A stretch of 60,000 nucleotides of DNA, taken from Takakia lepidozioides (taxonomy: Eukaryota; Streptophyta; Takakiopsida; Takakiales; Takakiaceae). The notes beneath the pieces are model-generated. The model was not told the DNA's origin. It saw only the letters and a list, made by a program, of their open reading frames with translations, and made no database searches. Shown one piece after another: positions 56,150 through 60,000 of this stretch. Positions within the stretch are counted from its first letter, which is position 1; each line of letters starts with the position of its first letter. The stretch spans positions 62,044,756 to 62,104,755 of the forward strand of contig CM060731.1 in the NCBI GenBank assembly GCA_030704615.1, read 5' to 3'. A program made the translations under genes and the position numbers.

Positions 56150-58772
56150 CCAACAGAAGGGCACAGTTCCTGTGAGACAAGAGGTGAGCACATCCACTAC
56201 CTTCGTGACTCTTTCAGAGACTCGTCCTCGGAGGATGTTTCTGAGATTCCTCCGCCAGTGCAGACTCCGTCATTGGATGATGACGAATTGCAAGAGATAA
56301 CGAGTGTCATTCCAAAATTGAAAAGCCCTCGCAGGTGTGCCTAGGTGCAAGAGCGAGCTACGTTTTGTTGATTGGGAGTCCCTTCGTGTGCAACGGGTTC
56401 AATACGTGCCAGCACAGTTTGATGGGGACATCCTATTTGAGCTCAATCCTCCCACCTCTTCCACTGGACTGGCTGGGCTTTTGCAGGGCATGGACAAGAA
56501 ACATGACGGGCATCCTTGGTGCAGGACAAAAACGTCAAACATCCATAACGACATTGGCTTGAAATTTCGGAGGTCGGTCTGCGTTGGGCATTGGAAGTGC
56601 CAGAATATTTCTTGCCCTCGGCTGAGAAACAGCGCTCAACCAAACGAAAGTGAGTGGGAAGGTGTGCCCCTAAATCCTTTCACCCCAGGGCTTGCCCCTC
56701 CAGGACCAATACTTTTGTGTGCAGGTTCTGCAAACTTTCCCGTCCTGTGTTTCTGTGTGCCACGCTCGTATGTATCAGGTGGCACACCGATGCAAGACAT
56801 GACTCGTGCCTGCATTCATATGGGTGCACACGAGCATCCTGTGTCCAAAGGAAGTTGCAGGGATAGCATGGACATCGCTAGAAATCTGCTGAAGCAGGAG
56901 TTCCACAATGCCCCTTGTGCAACACCTTCTGCTATAGCGCTTGCAGCTAGCAAGGCATTCCTGGAGAAACACATACTGGGTGAAGGGGATGCGACACAAC
57001 TTATGCTGGATGCAGATTCGCTTAATGCAGTCATGGACCATTTCTCCGTGTTGAGCTCTCCCAATATTCGAAACCAGGTGAATGCACTCAGAATGGGCAC
57101 AAGCACTGCTGGATTCATGGACAACATTATGGACCTGAAACAGAGGAGTCGCTATGAATTCATTCAAAACAGTATCTTCCCTGGCCAGGGCTCGTCCAAG
57201 GTGTATTTTTCAAGATGTCCGCTGTGGGCGAAGGCAGTGGTGTGAGCATTGTCCGCCGTATGCAACCAGGAGGAGATTTGGCTAAATGTTGGTTAATGTT
57301 TGATCACTGCAAACGGGTGAAGGGTTGGACAACCATGGCGTGCCATGTGTATGATCCGGCGTACCAGCGTGTGCTCTCCATAGCAATTTGTGATATGCAG
57401 TCGGAGGACACTGAATCCCAAATGCTCATGTGGAATTCGCTCTTGGCCGTCATGCAGCGCAATGGAATACAAAACACAAATTTTGCGGGCTTCATGGCTG
57501 ATAGTGCACAGGGCAAATTTCAATGCAGTGCGACGCGTGTTTGGTTTGGGGATCCTAAGGTCCCAATGGAAAATAGGGAGCGCACATGCCTCTTCCATTG
57601 GACTCAATCTCTGGCACGTCATACAAAGCGCTGCATTCGCCCTGACCTGCAGTTGGAGCACAGAAGGCTCTGTCTCAAGTACAAGAATGCCACCTCAATG
57701 GGAGAAGCTGAGAGCACTTACCAGGCAATCCGGGCTTGGTGGTTCTCCTCTGGTGCTGCAACAGGTACCCACGTAAAGGAGTTGGAGGACTGGTTGGTTT
57801 TCTGGCACTTCAGGTACAGACAGTGGGGAGCTTTCATGACGACGGTAAGCCTCTTCAATCCCAAAAACAGAAATTTTGCATCGTGCCTGTTCATTTGGGG
57901 TTCTTCGATTGTCACTTGAAGAACCTCTACCATTTGTTTTCGTTCCTCACATATCCATGCAATGCCTCCTGCAGGACATGTCCTTGGAGGACTTGGCCGA
58001 CATGCCATCCTGTAATTTGGCGGAGACTGTTCACAACGCCTGGATGCAGCAGTCTACCAAAGCAGGTCGTGACTTGTATGTGGCCACTGCTGATGACATG
58101 GTGCGTGCACTTACACAACAAACCAGGTACCGCAATTTTCTGATGGGACGGGGTGGAGGCAAGGGCCCTGATACGACTTTGTTGATGCTAAGGGTTGCGA
58201 GTAGGTCCGGAGTCCCGTCAAAGATGGCCAGAGCTCTAAACAGATGCACTAAAGGGTCCCCTCTACAATCCAGGCTCCCCCATTTGGAAGGCGAGGAAAG
58301 ATTTGGATCATGCAAAAAGAAATTGAACACTCTTCCAGGGTCAGATGGAGATTCCCATCGGCCAGACAGGGTCAATTTCTCTCTGTGCCAAAGGTGTCTC
58401 CACTGCAGACTGAGTCGTGTGCCCGCCTTCCCAGGTGGGTCCTCCTCCAGTGGAGCAGGTGCAGAACATACAAGCACAGCAGCGGGAATCCCATTGGAGG
58501 AGGTGGTGGCCATGGTGCAGGAATCCGATTGCATTGATAGTGAGTGGCATATAGAACGCACCCCACCAGGATCTAGAGTGGCTTGCATGGCAATTCGGAC
58601 CCCCTCATTCAAGAAATGCAAATCAAAGATATGCAAAGGCTCCAGGGGGACTCCAGATCCAACATTCACAGGGTTGTTCCGACCTTATCATAGTGGGGAG
58701 TCAAAGGACCACAAATTTTGGTTCTGTCCAGACGATATGGGGGGGTGCTATTCCGTGAGCCTGGAGGCGTGA
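56150..58772 (+). CDS. Mutator-like (MULE-type) transposase gene
   Basis: Main frames: about 56150-56344, 56337-57245, 57215-57844 and, after a GT-AG intron (57845-57974), 57975-58772; the intron keeps phase 0. N-terminal part: FVDWESLRVQRVQY, then a Cys/His cluster (CVGHWKCQNISCP, later IHMGAHEHPV). The core reads MFDHCKRVKGWTTMACHVYD (candidate first Asp), GFMADSAQGKF (second Asp) and RTCLFHWTQSL, as in MULE-type RNase H-fold transposases. The C-terminus has a Cys-rich motif (CKGSRGTPDP, then HKFWFCPDDMGGC) like GRF zinc fingers. Frame shifts near 56340 and 57213 break it, or reflect sequencing errors. Terminal inverted repeats were not found. Confidence 0.6.
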
Positions 58773-58779
58773 GCCTGTG

Positions 58780-58900
58780 AGCCCAGGAAAGCGTGAGCCC
58801 AGCACAGGCTCACGCCACGTCAGCATGCAAACAGTGCCTATTTCCGCGGATGTCACCTATTTCCGAGTGGGGTCACCTATTTCCGCGGGTTGATGTGGGG
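58780..58900. repeat. Short inverted and tandem repeats after the transposase gene
   Basis: GCGTGAGCC (58791-58799) and GGCTCACGC (58807-58815) form a 9-bp stem with a 7-base loop. TCACCTATTTCCG-type units repeat three times from 58838 to 58890. The hairpin lies between the two convergent genes and could mark transcript ends or an element end. Confidence 0.5.
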
Positions 58901-59142
58901 AGAATTGAGAATTGAGAACAAAGTGGTTTGTTTGTTTTTGCAATGTACTCAAGTCTGTGAGGTCCACAAAACAACAAATATATTGAAGGAACAATCCGGG
59001 CAGTCCATGCAACCCCCATCTCCAACAATAGTTTGGAACCATGAATGTGAATTCCATGCACACATTGCAAAGAGGACAATAAGGACACACAACCATCCCA
59101 TTTCAAATTTGTCCCAGAATTAAACCAAAAGAATACTTCATA

Positions 59143-60000
59143 TCAAGTGTCGCAGTCATCACAATCAATGTCCACCTCCTGTGCTATGTCATCTACAAAG
59201 ATTCTGGCCCCAACACCACGTGTTCTACGAAGGCCATCGCAAGGTGGACTCTGAGTGCCATGAACGGACATGCTTGCTGCGAGTGCCTCCGCATAGACAG
59301 GTAGCACACAAGACCGAGGAGGACTGAAAACAAGTCCAAATAGGTGTGATAGCCCAGGAGGGCAAGTGGAAGCACGCGGACTCCTACACATGTCCACAAA
59401 ATTCCATTTTTAACACAATGATGCAATGCACAAGTCCAACGAAGAGGATGTCTCCCATTTGCACTTTGCCTCAAGAACAGCGATTCTCGATAATGAAACA
59501 ACAATGCAAGCATGCACAGGTCAACTTACTCACAGGCAAAGTCGGAGTCCAGCTCCTTGTCAGAAGTCTCCTCTGTACCAGTATCAGCGGGACGGGGCTT
59601 CGGAAGGACCTGAGAAGTGTGTCCACCCAAACCCATCAGGAGGTTCTTGTAAATCTCAGCATCCCCTTCAATCCCAAAGACATGTCGCGCACTGGCCTTG
59701 CAAGCGTGGTACGAAGCACCTGCAGTGGAATAGAATGAAGTAAGCAGACATTGAAGACACATTCGGAACGGTGGAAAGTGCTGAAAGTGCAAGCTCAATC
59801 AAACCTCATGAAATGTGAATGTTGAAGGGACGAACCTGTGCCCATCAAATCCAGAACTCTGGCGTCTGTGTAGGTGCAGCACTCCACAATCGTTTGAATG
59901 AAAGCCGGGCTCCTCTCCCTCGCCCCTCTCCAAGGAACCCCATTCCCCCTTCGCAAGCACACGTTGCTGTCGACGTAGTTGTGATGCATGTCATCCGTGG
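59143..60000 (-). CDS. N4/N6-type DNA methyltransferase-like protein, last three exons
   Basis: Minus-strand exons: beyond 60000 to 59835, 59719-59530 and 59323-59143 (stop). Splice sites are canonical and both joins keep the frame (MGT/GASYHAC and DFAC/DPPRS). The first exon holds GNGVPWRGARERSPAFIQTI. The join gives VLDLMGTGASYHAC and RHVFGIEGDAEIYKNLL. This is the pattern of the N6_N4_Mtase fold: the segment before motif I with a helix contacting SAM, motif I (D-x-[FLM]-x-G-[ST]-G) and the acidic residue that binds the SAM ribose. The catalytic [DNS]PP[YW] motif should lie upstream, outside the window. The tail is acidic and probably disordered. The target (DNA adenine or cytosine N4) cannot be told. 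Confidence 0.65.

Overview
The window is nuclear DNA from a green plant lineage. It holds spliced host genes (peroxisomal fatty-acid multifunctional protein, family 92 glycosyltransferase) and very many nested transposable elements. The MFP architecture, the intron density and the kinds of retroelement and transposase suggest a streptophyte (charophyte alga or early land plant). A Chara-like genome is my guess from memory of similar proteins, not something the sequence proves.

Layout. 1-2650: decayed LINE on the minus strand (5' ORF piece and endonuclease domain). 3164-8590: seven exons of an MFP (3-hydroxyacyl-CoA dehydrogenase part) on the plus strand. Its introns hold a tandem tRNA-derived SINE pair, LINE tails and an antisense SERAC1-like esterase exon. 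9900-10490: LINE 3' part. 10652-10846: unassigned spliced exon. 11466-11534: scrap of Ty3-type reverse transcriptase. 12881-15318: three exons of a GT92 glycosyltransferase on the minus strand. 17680-19016 (perhaps continuing at 41626): a decayed unrecognised ORF.

19025-41617 is a nested stack. The outer layer is a DNA transposon with 15-bp terminal inverted repeats, an identical 8-bp target duplication, G-rich subterminal repeats and a decayed zinc-finger plus transposase gene. Inside it lie LINE pieces, and inside one of these a 13.1-kb Ty3/gypsy-type LTR retrotransposon (22908-36031; 5-bp target duplication AGCGT). Without the LTR element the DNA transposon is about 9.5 kb.

41941-54367 is a second, more decayed copy of the same LTR family. 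It has a 1-kb gag deletion and a rearranged 3' end in which an inverted gag-leader segment from a third copy is joined to a partial LTR. The family has an extra ORF before gag that can begin inside the LTR, a long coiled-coil ORF after pol in sense, and CACAGCC minisatellites in both the LTR and the pol/third-ORF spacer.

54375-60000: a Mutator-like transposase gene (plus strand, one clear intron, cysteine-rich C-terminus) convergent with the last three exons of a gene carrying the SAM-binding part of an N4/N6-type DNA methyltransferase (minus strand). Exons were inferred by eye from reading frame, splice signals and remembered family patterns; no search was run.
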